A stretch of 13,005 nt of DNA from Candidatus Desantisiibacteriota bacterium (GCA_016209155.1 JACQWU010000027.1:9264-22268), one strand, 5' to 3'. Shown: positions 1 to 8,582, counted from the first letter of the stretch. Notes: generated from the letters alone by a model not told the origin. Translations and numbers: made by a program.

Positions 1-1055
1 CCTCCTCCCCATGAATTAGAATGAATACGGGCTTTTTTATCGTAAGCATCCAAAAAAAGTTTTTTCAGATCATGAGGAATTCCTGCAAGCAAAAACCGGC
101 CGTAATTATTAAAATCCCCGGGATTTTTCCATTTTATTTCCTGTTCGATTGCTTGAAAAATAAGTTTTGCTTTATAGGCTAATCCTCTGATCGGATTTGT
201 AACATCAGCTAAATTCATACTTACTGTACCATCCCCAAGCACAGAACCCGCCACATGCGTCCCGTGTCCGCTATCAAGATCAGCAGGGCCGTCATTCCCT
301 CCGGGATTATTAATATATGCTGCAAAATCATCTGTAATAGGATAGCTTTTAATAAATGAAACACGTTTACTAAAATCTTTATGAATATTTTTAGGATCAC
401 CGGTATCCAATCCTGTATCGCATACTGCAATATATTCGCCTTTCCCGCTTAGATTTAAGCCCGGATTTGCCGTTACCGTATTCGCACCCATAATTTTGGC
501 TGCGATATCATTACTTGTACGTTTAAGGTTTCTTTCCCGTATAGTACGCACTCCATGAATTGACGATAGGACTTCAATCCGTTTTCTGGCAATTGATCTT
601 TTATCAGAAATTTTAACTATCATTACCTTTCCATCCGGATTTGCTTCAAGAACTACAGCACCGGCTTTTTTTACAGCCGAGACAGCCTTTTTAAGATCAT
701 CGGACCCGAAAAATTCAATAACATATGTACCGGGGATAACCCTTGTTCTTGGCAAATCTGAAAATACCTCTCCGGGCTTTCTATCCGCATGTTTTAGCGC
801 CGAGTCTGTTACTCTGCCGCTGTGAGGAAGGTGTCCAATCCAGCGGACAAAAGGAAGATTTTTAATCTTTTCAAGTATCAACTCATCTGCTCTTACAACA
901 TATGTGAAATCCGCAAATGGTTCCCTTGGTTCACCGCCTGTATTTTTAACGGCTTTTAACCACTCCTCTTTTATCGGTCCGGTGAATTGCACCAGATAAT
1001 GATGACGGCCGGACAAAGACGGCTTGACTCCTTTATATGCGGGATGTGCATGCAC
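1..1055 (-). CDS. Subtilisin-like serine protease (peptidase S8), N-terminal part, truncated by window edge
   Basis: The frame is open from base 1100 to base 1 and encodes a prodomain-like region followed by the first half of an S8 catalytic domain. The catalytic Asp lies in AVCDTGLDTGD (about 365-430) and the catalytic His in SGHGTHVAGS (about 242-275). HSNSWGG, the conserved strand before the oxyanion region, is at the left edge. The catalytic Ser lies outside the window. Family members are usually secreted endopeptidases, but no signal peptide is visible here. There is no ATG near the start. Stops in frame at 1101-1103 and 1110-1112 limit the ORF. GTG at 1055 is used here. TTG at 1016 has a better ribosome-binding site (AAAGGAG, 11 nt upstream) but would remove residues. 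The thpR stop lies just upstream at 1090, with AAGGAG at 1095-1100. The family call is firm; the start is not, and the 5' end may have been lost. Confidence 0.75.
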   Translation of the reverse strand, partial: MHAHPAYKGVKPSLSGRHHYLVQFTGPIKEEWLKAVKNTGGEPREPFADFTYVVRADELILEKIKNLPFVRWIGHLPHSGRVTDSALKHADRKPGEVFSDLPRTRVIPGTYVIEFFGSDDLKKAVSAVKKAGAVVLEANPDGKVMIVKISDKRSIARKRIEVLSSIHGVRTIRERNLKRTSNDIAAKIMGANTVTANPGLNLSGKGEYIAVCDTGLDTGDPKNIHKDFSKRVSFIKSYPITDDFAAYINNPGGNDGPADLDSGHGTHVAGSVLGDGTVSMNLADVTNPIRGLAYKAKLIFQAIEQEIKWKNPGDFNNYGRFLLAGIPHDLKKLFLDAYDKKARIHSNSWGG

Positions 1056-1089
1056 TTTCCCCTTTGCTTCAAAGCGGGGGATTGATGTA

Positions 1090-1689
1090 TCAATCTCCTT
1101 TTATGAACTTTAAAGAACATATTGGAACTGCTTTGAGACATGTATACTGCGGCCCTTTTGGAGTCAGCACACTATTTATAAGTTTCAAATTATCCACTTT
1201 CTGTGTGCCCAAATCCTTATGGCTCTCACTGTCAGTATTAATATATTTTCTTATCCCTTTAAAATCTTTTACTCTGGCAATAGTTATATGAGGAACAAAA
1301 ACCGATTCTTCACTGTCTCCCAGTCCTTCCAGATTCAAATGCTTTTCTAAATTAAGCTTGATTTTTTGCATTTCCTCTCTACCTTCTACTATACCCGTCC
1401 AGAAAATACGCGGATTCTTCCAGTCAGGAAAAACTCCAAGACCGGAAATTTTCATATTAAACGGATTAACTTCAGAGACTGCTTTCTGCATTATATTATA
1501 AAGTGTGTCCAGTTTATCTTTTGGAAACTCAGCAAAAAATCTTAAAGTAATATGAATATTTTCCGGTTTTGTCCATTTTACAAAACTTGATATTGACGCA
1601 AGATTTTTATTCATTGATGTAATATTGCTTTTGATATCTTCATTAATCTCAATAGCAATAAAAGCCCGGATATATTCTATATTTGTCAT
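1090..1689 (-). CDS. thpR: RNA 2',3'-cyclic phosphodiesterase (2'-5' RNA ligase family, LigT/ThpR)
   Basis: This 199-residue protein belongs to the 2H phosphoesterase superfamily. Both signature H-x-T motifs are present: HITL at residues 46-49 and HITI at 134-137. The conserved FPDWKNPRIFWTGI segment (87-100) is also there. Family members hydrolyse 2',3'-cyclic phosphate ends of RNA to 2'-phosphomonoesters and can ligate 2'-5' in vitro; the protein is soluble. Length and motif spacing are normal for the family, so the gene looks intact. The ATG lies 4 nt after the cinA stop with no clear ribosome-binding site of its own, which suggests translational coupling to cinA. A cinA-thpR neighbourhood is common in bacteria. 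The last codons contain AAAAGGAG, which would serve as the ribosome-binding site for the protease downstream. Confidence 0.93.
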   Translation of the reverse strand: MTNIEYIRAFIAIEINEDIKSNITSMNKNLASISSFVKWTKPENIHITLRFFAEFPKDKLDTLYNIMQKAVSEVNPFNMKISGLGVFPDWKNPRIFWTGIVEGREEMQKIKLNLEKHLNLEGLGDSEESVFVPHITIARVKDFKGIRKYINTDSESHKDLGTQKVDNLKLINSVLTPKGPQYTCLKAVPICSLKFIKGD

Positions 1690-1693
1690 ATAT

Positions 1694-2914
1694 TCATAAA
1701 GTATCGGAAAGAAGAAACTGTCTTATCATATTTAAGGCACTAAAAGCAGTTTTATCTTTTATATCTTTCCTTTCTCCGCTTAAAATAAATTTTTCAGAAT
1801 AGGTTCTATTTTTTGTTGATAATGCAATATATACCAATCCTACAGGTTTGAATTCCGTCCCGCCTTCAGGACCTGCAATACCTGTAATCCCTATACCTAT
1901 TTGAGACATATAAATTTTGCGTACTTTTTTTGCCATCTCTTCCGCAACCTTTACACTGACTGCCCCGTTTTCATTAATAATCTTTTCTGAAATTTTTAAT
2001 ATTTTTTGTTTAATTTCATTTGCATAGGCAACACACGATCCCATAAAATATTTTGAACTTCCGGGAATATTTGTTATTTTACTGCTAAGGAGTCCCCCTG
2101 AACATGATTCTGCTATTGCCAGTGTCAATCCATTCCTGAGTAAAAGTTTCCCTGCTACTTCTTCCATTGTCTCATTATCAAATCCCCAGATATATTTACC
2201 TAAAAGCTCGATGCATTTCATTTCATAATAATTAATTCTCTGTAGTGCTTTTGTTTCAGTTCCTGATTTAACAATAATTTTCAATGATATTTGATTATTA
2301 TCCGGAATTATGGAAAAAGAAACTCCGGGATCCTCTTTGAATAAACCTGAAACTTTACTATTTATTTCCGTTTCATTGATATCCAAAAGTTTTATTATCT
2401 TTGTTCCTGTATAATAATGCCGCGGGATAAAATTCAAAATATTTGGAAGGACAAAATCCTCTGTCATTTGCTTAATTTCAGAAAGTACGCCGGGCATAGC
2501 AAAAATAATTTTCTTTCCTGAATTAAACATAAGACCCGGCATAATGCCGTATTTATTTTCAATTATTTTTGCGCCCTGCGGCATAAGAGCCTCTGTTTCA
2601 TTTGAAACCTGAAGTTTATTCTTGCTCATTAATTTTGGAAAAACTGATTCATTTAATATGAGGGGCTTTTTAAAAACTCTGGAAATAATTTTTTTAGTTA
2701 CACCATTAAGTCCGCCGGTAATAATTATTATATCTGACCGCGATGAAGCTTCTTTTACTATTTCTTCTGCATACTCTGCTATATCGCTTACTATTGTAAT
2801 AGAGGAAACATCCAGTCCATTTTCATACAGCCTTCCGGCTAAAAAATGTCCGCTATAATCCGCTCTATCACCGCTTAATAATTCGCTTCCGATTATAATC
2901 AATTCTATTCTCAT
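1694..2914 (-). CDS. cinA: CinA family protein: MoCF-like domain plus nicotinamide-nucleotide amidohydrolase (PncC) domain
   Basis: This is a two-domain CinA of 406 residues, close to the usual ~410. Residues 1-165 form the COG1058/molybdopterin-binding-like domain (GSELLSGD at 9-16, ITGGL at 65-69, AMPGVLSEIKQM at 139-150). Residues ~250-406 form the CinA-C/PncC domain, which in homologues deamidates nicotinamide mononucleotide in NAD recycling. PncC motifs are intact: AESCSGG (268-274, likely nucleophile Ser270), Y297 with K302, and GITGIAGPEGG (342-352). In the N-terminal domain the usual GGLGPTxDD motif reads GGLNGVTKK (67-75), so its acidic pair is replaced by lysines. ATG at 2914 is chosen because AAAGGA sits 6 nt upstream and the protein then starts MRIELIIIGSELL, as is typical. 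TTG at 2938 and ATG at 2920 are less likely. The ATPase stop is 20 nt upstream; thpR follows 4 nt downstream. Confidence 0.92.
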   Translation of the reverse strand: MRIELIIIGSELLSGDRADYSGHFLAGRLYENGLDVSSITIVSDIAEYAEEIVKEASSRSDIIIITGGLNGVTKKIISRVFKKPLILNESVFPKLMSKNKLQVSNETEALMPQGAKIIENKYGIMPGLMFNSGKKIIFAMPGVLSEIKQMTEDFVLPNILNFIPRHYYTGTKIIKLLDINETEINSKVSGLFKEDPGVSFSIIPDNNQISLKIIVKSGTETKALQRINYYEMKCIELLGKYIWGFDNETMEEVAGKLLLRNGLTLAIAESCSGGLLSSKITNIPGSSKYFMGSCVAYANEIKQKILKISEKIINENGAVSVKVAEEMAKKVRKIYMSQIGIGITGIAGPEGGTEFKPVGLVYIALSTKNRTYSEKFILSGERKDIKDKTAFSALNMIRQFLLSDTL

Positions 2915-2934
2915 AGACATTCCTTTTATATAAA

Positions 2935-4560
2935 TCAATCATAACCATATCTTTTTATAAACCAGATTTTGCCCATCTGAACCATTAAAAGGTAGGCAGT
3001 AATAATAATCAAAAGTGTAATAAAATATAAAGACGGAGGAGCAATAAACCCAAAAGGTTTTGCAAGAGGAGAAAAAGGTATCATAAATCCAATTGATAAT
3101 ATTACAATTGAAGATATCACTAAAAGTCTGCTTGGCTTGCTTTCAACAAATGGGATCTTACCTGTACGGATAATATATATAACAAGTGTCTGAGTACACA
3201 GGGATTCTAAAAACCATCCGGTATGAAATAATTGAGGGGTGGCTTTAAAAATAAAAATTAATACACCAAAAGTTAAAAAATCAAATATCGAACTGATGGG
3301 ACCAATAATGACCATAAATTTTTTTATGGATTCTACCTGCCAGGGTCTTGGTTTTGTAAGATATTCTTTATCAACTTCATCAGTAGGAATTGCTATCTGA
3401 GACAAATCATAAAGAAAATTATTTAAAAGAATCTGTATGGGCAGCATGGGTAGAAAAGGAAGCATAAGACTTGCGCCGGTCATACTTATCATGTTCCCCA
3501 GATTAGAGCTCCCGCCCATCTTAATATATTTAATAATATTACCGAACGTTCTTCTGCCTTCAATAACCCCGTCTTCCAGTACCATTAAACTTTTTTCCAG
3601 CAAAATTATATCTGCTGATTCTTTAGCAATATCAACAGCATTATTTACTGATATCCCGACATCCGATGCTTTTAATGCCGGAGCATCATTTATCCCGTCT
3701 CCCAGATAACCGACAATGTGTCCGTTATCATGAAGTAAATGGATTATTTTCTCTTTCTGCAGTGGTGAAAGACGTGCAAAAATATTAGTGTTTTTTACCA
3801 TTTCCTTCAACTCAATATCATTTAGTTTTGCTATTTCGCTGCCGGTAATTAATCCTTTTACATCCAGGCCGACATCACTGCATATCCTTTTTGTTACCAG
3901 TTCATTATCGCCTGTCAACACCTTAAAATCTACTCCGAGTTTTTTTAATACTTTAATTGCATCTTTTGCTGTTGGTTTTGGCGGATCTAAAAAAGCAACA
4001 TAACCTTTAAGTATTAAATCTTTTTCATCCTCCTTTGAATATATATCTTTCTTATTACTTATATCCTTATACGCTACGGCAAGAACTCTAAAACCTTCCG
4101 CGCTTAAATCATCATATTCTTCTTTTAAATCCGAAAGTATCAAATATTCCATATCCAGTATTTCACCGTCTAATTCATACCTGGAACATCTTTTAAATAT
4201 TTCTTCCGGAGCGCCTTTGGCAATTAATCTATGCATTCCCTCTGTTTCAACAACAACCGACATTAATCTTCTGGAAAAATCAAAAGGTATTTCATCAATT
4301 TTTTTAACTTGTTTTACCAGAAGCTTCTTATACTTAAGAATTGCTCTATCCAATATATTTTTTAAACCTGTCTGATAATAACTATTAATATATGCATATC
4401 TTAAAACATCCTCGTTTTCTCTTTTAACGATATCACAATGCTTTTCCAGAACTATTTGGTCCAATGTAAGGGTCCCTGTTTTATCAGTACAAAGCACATC
4501 CATTGCTCCAAAATTTTGTATTGAATTTAATCTTTTGACAATAACCTTTTTTTTAGACAT
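2935..4560 (-). pseudogene. mgtA: Magnesium-transporting P-type ATPase (MgtA type), 3' fragment of a broken gene
   Basis: This 541-residue fragment carries the phosphorylation, nucleotide-binding and C-terminal membrane parts of a P3B-type ATPase, which imports Mg2+ through the inner membrane. Phosphorylation motif DKTGTLT lies near residue 26, TGDNE near 216 and GDGINDAPAL near 288. A run of membrane helices follows from about 345 to the end. WFLESLCTQTLVIYIIRTGKIPF and KIDEIPFDFSRRLMSVV are signatures of MgtA rather than of Ca2+ or K+ pumps. Upstream of the ATG, in the same frame, the codons for KGAIA continue the MgtA consensus, so the ATG at 4560 is an internal methionine and not a true start. 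It overlaps the stop of the 5' fragment by 8 nt. About 47 residues expected just before KGA, which hold M3, M4 and the ion-binding TPEMLP motif, are absent. A working pump is therefore very unlikely. Confidence 0.9.
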
Positions 4561-5398
4561 AGCTATCGCGCCTTTGAAAACGAATCATTATCCAGGTAAA
4601 ATCATGAATCCCTTTATCAAAACCTGTTTCTGTTCTCATATTTGCGAGTTTGCGGGAAATTTCACCAAACTGCGTGGAGATACCTGTTTTTACAACCACA
4701 GCCAGCGCAGTACCGCTTACAACACTTGAACCCATAAAAGCGATGTTGTTTAATTCTGAGCTTGATTTAGACTTACTCTGCACCGGTACCGCACTTTTTT
4801 CTATGGGAAAAGATTCACCTGTCAGAGAAGATTGATTAATAAACAGATCCTTGCAGGTAATAATCCTTAAATCAGCAGGTATCATATCACCGGCATACAA
4901 ATCAACAACATCTCCGGGAACTATCTCCTTGATTTTTATCTCTTTTGATTTTCCGTCGCGGAATACAGTTGCTGTTGCCCTCACCATTTCACTTAATTTC
5001 TCGGCTTCTTTGCCTGCCCGGTATTCCTGCACAAAGGATAGACATACACTCATTACCGCCATCGAAGTCACCAGTATTGTACTGATTTTCTCACCCAAAA
5101 AAAATGAAAGCGCCGCAATAATCAGAAGAACAATAACCAGCGGATTTGCGAATTTGGAAAGGATTTGAATAAAAATTGTTCTTTTCTTTTTTTTAGCCAG
5201 TTCATTATGCCCATATTCATCAAGCCTGTTCTGCGCTTCTATTTTACCAAGGCCTTTTTCAGAAGTTCCCAATTTTTCAAAAAGAACATCGAAAGGACAT
5301 CCGATATAATCAAAATCTAAAACCTGTAATTTCTGCTGCGGGTCGGGATTTTTTTGTTTGTTATTTTTTTGATTTTTTTTGGGATCATCTATTTTCAC
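4553..5398 (-). pseudogene. mgtA: Magnesium-transporting P-type ATPase (MgtA type), 5' fragment of a broken gene
   Basis: This fragment encodes a Lys/Asn/Gln-rich N-terminus, the cation ATPase N-domain (NRLDEYGHNELAKKKK, near 58-73), M1 and M2 (about 83-125) and the actuator domain with SLTGESFPIEK (dephosphorylation loop TGES, near 192). Homology to MgtA runs through TGFDKGIHDFTWIMIRF, then stops abruptly at base ~4577. The last nine residues are out of frame relative to the family, and the stop is at 4553-4555. GTG at 5398 is the start, with GGAG 9 nt upstream (5408-5411). The first 60 bases contain A-runs of 7 and 8 (on the coding strand), which could be slippage-prone. The gene follows the nucleotidyltransferase gene by 54 nt. 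The frame change cannot be repaired by single-base slippage, because conserved sequence is missing as well as the frame. Confidence 0.9.
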
Positions 5399-5452
5399 CA
5401 GAAAAATCTCCGTAAGTTATTTATAATACTATTTTTTTAAATAGAGGATGCA

Positions 5453-7900
5453 TTAAAGATTAATCAATTGCGTTATTTTTTCTTTGTATTTTCCGAGCAG
5501 CTCTTCAGCTTTTTTGCGGGTATTACCTTCTACCCATAAATGTAAAAAAGGTTCCTCAGGATCCTGTAAAATTAATATCCATTCACCTGAGTCAAAATTT
5601 ATTTTAACCCCGTCAATCAGCTCAATATTTGAATCTTTATATTCTTCAATAATATCCTGTAAAATACGGCCCTTATATTCCCATGGACACGGGATCTCGT
5701 TTACTTCTATGTAATATTCCGGTATTGTGCTGAATATTTTTGAAATTTTTTCTTTTTCACCTGAAATAAATTCTGCTAATTTTAAGATAGAAACGATCGG
5801 GTCAAACACAGACTTAAATTTCGCGAATAAATATCGTCCATCGCCCATTCCCGAAAAAATCAAATTATTATCCATACTGGTTTTTATCAAATGTCTTTCT
5901 TCGCGCTTTGTTCTGAATAACTTTCGATTAAATTTTAAAGCCATATCCTCCACAATTTTAGATATATTAACAGGGACAGCAATATCACCCGACATAGAAT
6001 TTTTAAGTACAAGGTATATCATTAATACTAAAGCATGTTCACTTTTTAATTCCACCCCGTTTTCATCAATAATATAAAACCTCTCGGCTTGAGTATCAAC
6101 TCTTATCCCTATTTGAGCTTTTTCTCTTACAACAAGAGAACCGATCTCATCATCATTGCCGGCAAGAATTACTTCACACCCAATCTCATTAAGCAATTTT
6201 TCAACTTTTATGTCAGTAAACGGGAATACACCATTTTCATATCTTAAAATAATTTTAAGATTGCCTTTCCCTTTATTTATAAAATTATTAATTTCTGCCA
6301 TATAACTTTTTTCAAATTTCTCGGATGGTATTATTTTTCCAAATTCAGACGGCATTACACGAATAAATTCTTCTCTGTAAAAAACCTTTTCAATTTTTTT
6401 CTCCATACTGCGGTCAATATTTAAACCCTGTGAATCAAAAAATTCAATGGATATAGAATTATTATCATGCAATGCTTTATTAATATAAACTCCGCCTGAA
6501 ACCCCCTTAGCTATTACTGCAAACTGGTTTAAAAAAGAAGGCATATTATCAGCATCATAAATATTTACTCCGGCGGAAATAATCCCGCCTTCCATAACCC
6601 TCTTAAGCATTTTGCACATTTTATCTCCGCTTGCGCTAAGCATTACAGAAGAATTTTTTGAAAGACAGGTAGCGTATGCTGTACCCAATTTAGCGGCAAA
6701 TTCTGGGGTTATTTCCACATTAGCTTTACCAAAAACTCCTGAAAAACCAAAAAGATTTTTACGCCACTTTTCTCCCCATATCAAACTTGTCGAAAGAGTA
6801 ACTCCGGTTTCAATAATTTTATCCGGCCAGACTCTGACATTTGTTTTTATTACTGCCTTCTGACCTATCGTAGATCCATCACCTATTACAGCACCTTCAT
6901 ATATAGTTACTCCGCCTTCCATAAAACAATTTTTGCCGATTATGCAGCCCCGTAATTCATCATATTCACTTATATATGTATTATCCCAGATAACACATCT
7001 TTTTATACTGCTCCCCTTACCGATAGTCACATTATCACCTAAAGTCGTAAATTCCGAAATTTCGGCATCTTCTTCCACATTACAATTTCTGCCGATAATT
7101 ACAGGACCTGTAATTTTTGCATCCGGATGAATTATTGTTCCGTCTCCAATCCATATATCTTTACCTTTTTCTGTTCCTGTTATATTTATATTAACTTTTT
7201 TTTGCAGAATATCATAATGCGTCTGTCTATATTCAGGAAGATCACCTATATCACACCAGTAATTATGCGTTATATAACCGAAAAGCCTTTGCTTTTCTTT
7301 CAACAATTTAGGAAAAAGAATTGCACCGAAATCATATTCCTCGCCGTAAGGGATTTCTTTAAATATACCTGTTTCAAATATATATACACCTGTATTGGCT
7401 GTATTACTGAATACTTCTCCCCAGCTTGGTTTTTCCAGGAATCTCGTTATACGCCCTTCATTGTTTACAATAACCACTCCATATTCAAGAGGGAAGTCCA
7501 CCTCCTTCAAAACAATTGTTGCAAGCGCTTTTTTTGATTTATGAAACTCAACAGCTTCCTCAATATTGATATCACTCAACCCATCACCGCTTAATACAAG
7601 AAAAGTATCATCAAAAAAATGTTCAACTTTTTTAACCCCGCCGGCTGTACCCATTAATTTTTCTTCATAGGAATAATGGAGACTAACTCCGAATTTACTG
7701 CCATCTCCAAAATAATCTCTTATACTGTCAGGATAATGATGTAAATTTACGATTATATCTTTGACTTTATATTTTACAAGAAGATTAATAACATGTTCCA
7801 TTACAGGTTTATTTATAACCGGAACCATAGGTTTGGGTATACGGCATGTCAAAGGACGCAGCCGCGTACCAACACCTGCGGCCATGATCATTGCTTTCAT
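5453..7900 (-). CDS. Fusion of mannose-1-phosphate guanylyltransferase-like nucleotidyltransferase with a degenerate phosphomannomutase domain
   Basis: This 815-residue cytoplasmic protein has three parts. Residues 1-235 form an NTP-transferase domain with the nucleotide loop MAAGVGTRLRPLT (6-18), the KP pair at 23-24, LSGDGLSD at 103-110 and EKPSWGE at 156-162. Residues ~245-365 form a left-handed beta-helix of hexapeptide repeats (IGDGT, IGKNC, IGDGS). Residues ~395-815 resemble a phosphomannomutase. Proteins of this architecture (~830 residues) are annotated as GDP-mannose pyrophosphorylase or glucose-1-phosphate nucleotidyltransferase and feed surface polysaccharide synthesis; the exact sugar is uncertain. 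In the mutase-like part the phosphoserine loop (ASHNP type) and the DGDGDR metal loop are not recognisable (SASGDKMCKML at 422-432, GIRVDTQAERF in place of the metal loop), so mutase activity is doubtful, as is typical of this fusion. ATG is 6-8 nt after AGGAGAG. The gene is intact. Confidence 0.85.
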   Translation of the reverse strand: MKAMIMAAGVGTRLRPLTCRIPKPMVPVINKPVMEHVINLLVKYKVKDIIVNLHHYPDSIRDYFGDGSKFGVSLHYSYEEKLMGTAGGVKKVEHFFDDTFLVLSGDGLSDINIEEAVEFHKSKKALATIVLKEVDFPLEYGVVIVNNEGRITRFLEKPSWGEVFSNTANTGVYIFETGIFKEIPYGEEYDFGAILFPKLLKEKQRLFGYITHNYWCDIGDLPEYRQTHYDILQKKVNINITGTEKGKDIWIGDGTIIHPDAKITGPVIIGRNCNVEEDAEISEFTTLGDNVTIGKGSSIKRCVIWDNTYISEYDELRGCIIGKNCFMEGGVTIYEGAVIGDGSTIGQKAVIKTNVRVWPDKIIETGVTLSTSLIWGEKWRKNLFGFSGVFGKANVEITPEFAAKLGTAYATCLSKNSSVMLSASGDKMCKMLKRVMEGGIISAGVNIYDADNMPSFLNQFAVIAKGVSGGVYINKALHDNNSISIEFFDSQGLNIDRSMEKKIEKVFYREEFIRVMPSEFGKIIPSEKFEKSYMAEINNFINKGKGNLKIILRYENGVFPFTDIKVEKLLNEIGCEVILAGNDDEIGSLVVREKAQIGIRVDTQAERFYIIDENGVELKSEHALVLMIYLVLKNSMSGDIAVPVNISKIVEDMALKFNRKLFRTKREERHLIKTSMDNNLIFSGMGDGRYLFAKFKSVFDPIVSILKLAEFISGEKEKISKIFSTIPEYYIEVNEIPCPWEYKGRILQDIIEEYKDSNIELIDGVKINFDSGEWILILQDPEEPFLHLWVEGNTRKKAEELLGKYKEKITQLINL

Positions 7901-7936
7901 TAATCGCTCTCCTTTTTATAGTATAACAATCGATTT

Positions 7937-7965
7937 TTTATAACATACAAGTAATTAAAACGCAA
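7937..7965 (-). promoter_or_regulatory. Possible sigma-70-type promoter for the nucleotidyltransferase gene
   Basis: On the minus strand a TTGCGT box (7960-7965) and a TATAAA box (7937-7942) are 17 nt apart, about 37 nt before the start codon. The -35 box is weak, and the region is AT-rich, so a chance match is possible. A TATACT further downstream (7920-7925) could be an alternative -10. Confidence 0.3.
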
Positions 7966-7980
7966 GTTTTTATAATATCA

Positions 7981-8196
7981 TTATATTAATCCTTCATCAG
8001 CAAAGCTATAAAAAACATTGTTCCCTATAATTATATGATCTAATACTTTAATTTCCAAAGTTTTACTCACTGCTACTAAATCTTTAGTAAATTTTTTATC
8101 TTCAAGACTTGGGGCGGAACTACCTGAGGGATGATTGTGAACACAAATCATTGAAATTGCATGATTTTGCAGAGCTTTATAAAAAATCTCCCGCAT
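7981..8196 (-). pseudogene. radC: RadC family JAB/MPN-domain protein, 3' fragment of a broken gene
   Basis: This fragment encodes the C-terminal half of the RadC domain. It shows the JAMM-type metal motif VHNHPSGSSAPSLED and the family ending KVLDHIIIGNNVFYSFADEGLI. In this frame the reading is open upstream of the ATG through the codons for AQAHPFMREIF, matching the 'HPRE(I/V)F' segment of RadC. The ATG at 8196 is therefore an internal methionine of the original gene and not a true start. RadC proteins carry a zinc-dependent JAB fold; their cellular role is unsettled. About 36-39 residues expected between this part and the N-terminal fragment are missing, and the two parts are in different frames. 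Confidence 0.85.
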
Positions 8197-8582
8197 AAAC
8201 GGATGCGCCTGAGCTCAACTACATCTTTTGAAGATGTTATTTTTGGACGCTCTTCCTTCATTTCTTCTTCCTTAAATCTTCTTCCGATTTCTATAGCAGC
8301 TCTTATCTGCGCAATTTTAGCATTACCAAGACCTTTAGTTTCTTTTAGCGCCGGAATATCCACCTGAGATATACCTCTAAAAGTTTTAAATTTACTCAAT
8401 ATTGCTCTTGAAAGTTCAACAGCGCTCTGTCCCTTATTCCCTGTCCGTAGCAATATAGCCAGAAGTTCAGTATTTGAAAGCCTGTGCTCACCTTCTTTAA
8501 TAAGCTTCTCGCGAGGCCGTTCATCCATGGGCCATGATTTAATACTGTTTGATGAATTATCATCCGATTGTATTTCTTCCAT
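8148..8582 (-). pseudogene. radC: RadC family protein, 5' fragment of a broken gene
   Basis: This fragment encodes the helix-hairpin-helix N-terminal region of RadC: MDERPREKLIKEG, LSNTELLAILLRTG, and KGLGNAKIAQIRAAIEIGRR. The conserved TSSKDVVEL, which begins the JAB domain, comes next. At base ~8211 the match ends, and the frame then reads nonsense residues (RRIRLCGRFF and onward) to a stop at 8148. The true downstream RadC sequence continues in another frame. ATG at 8582 is well supported, with AAGGA 8 nt upstream. It is the first gene of the minus-strand run and has a plausible promoter at 8619-8647. With the core of the JAB domain missing, the product should be inactive. Confidence 0.87.

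Noticed and set aside
1037-1291. Plus-strand reading frames opposite thpR, cinA, mgtA and the nucleotidyltransferase
   Set aside because: They are antisense of conserved coding sequence, with no family match or ribosome-binding site support.
2915-2938. Longer CinA starting at TTG 2938
   Set aside because: The extra codons overlap the ribosome-binding site AAAGGA and match no CinA N-terminus; ATG 2914 is ideally spaced.
4548-4560. Programmed frameshifting at the A8 run (ATGTCTAAAAAAAAGG) joining the two mgtA frames
   Set aside because: The upstream frame stops before the run can be used, and about 47 conserved residues are missing, so a frameshift would not rebuild the pump.
2935-5398. A natural two-subunit P-type ATPase
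   Set aside because: The break removes M3-M4 and TPEMLP, and the second ORF's ATG is an internal consensus methionine with in-frame upstream homology.
5399-5452. Mg2+-sensing riboswitch (M-box) or long leader before mgtA
   Set aside because: The gap to the upstream stop is only 54 nt, AT-rich, with just a small CTATTT/AAATAG hairpin; there is no room for such a riboswitch.
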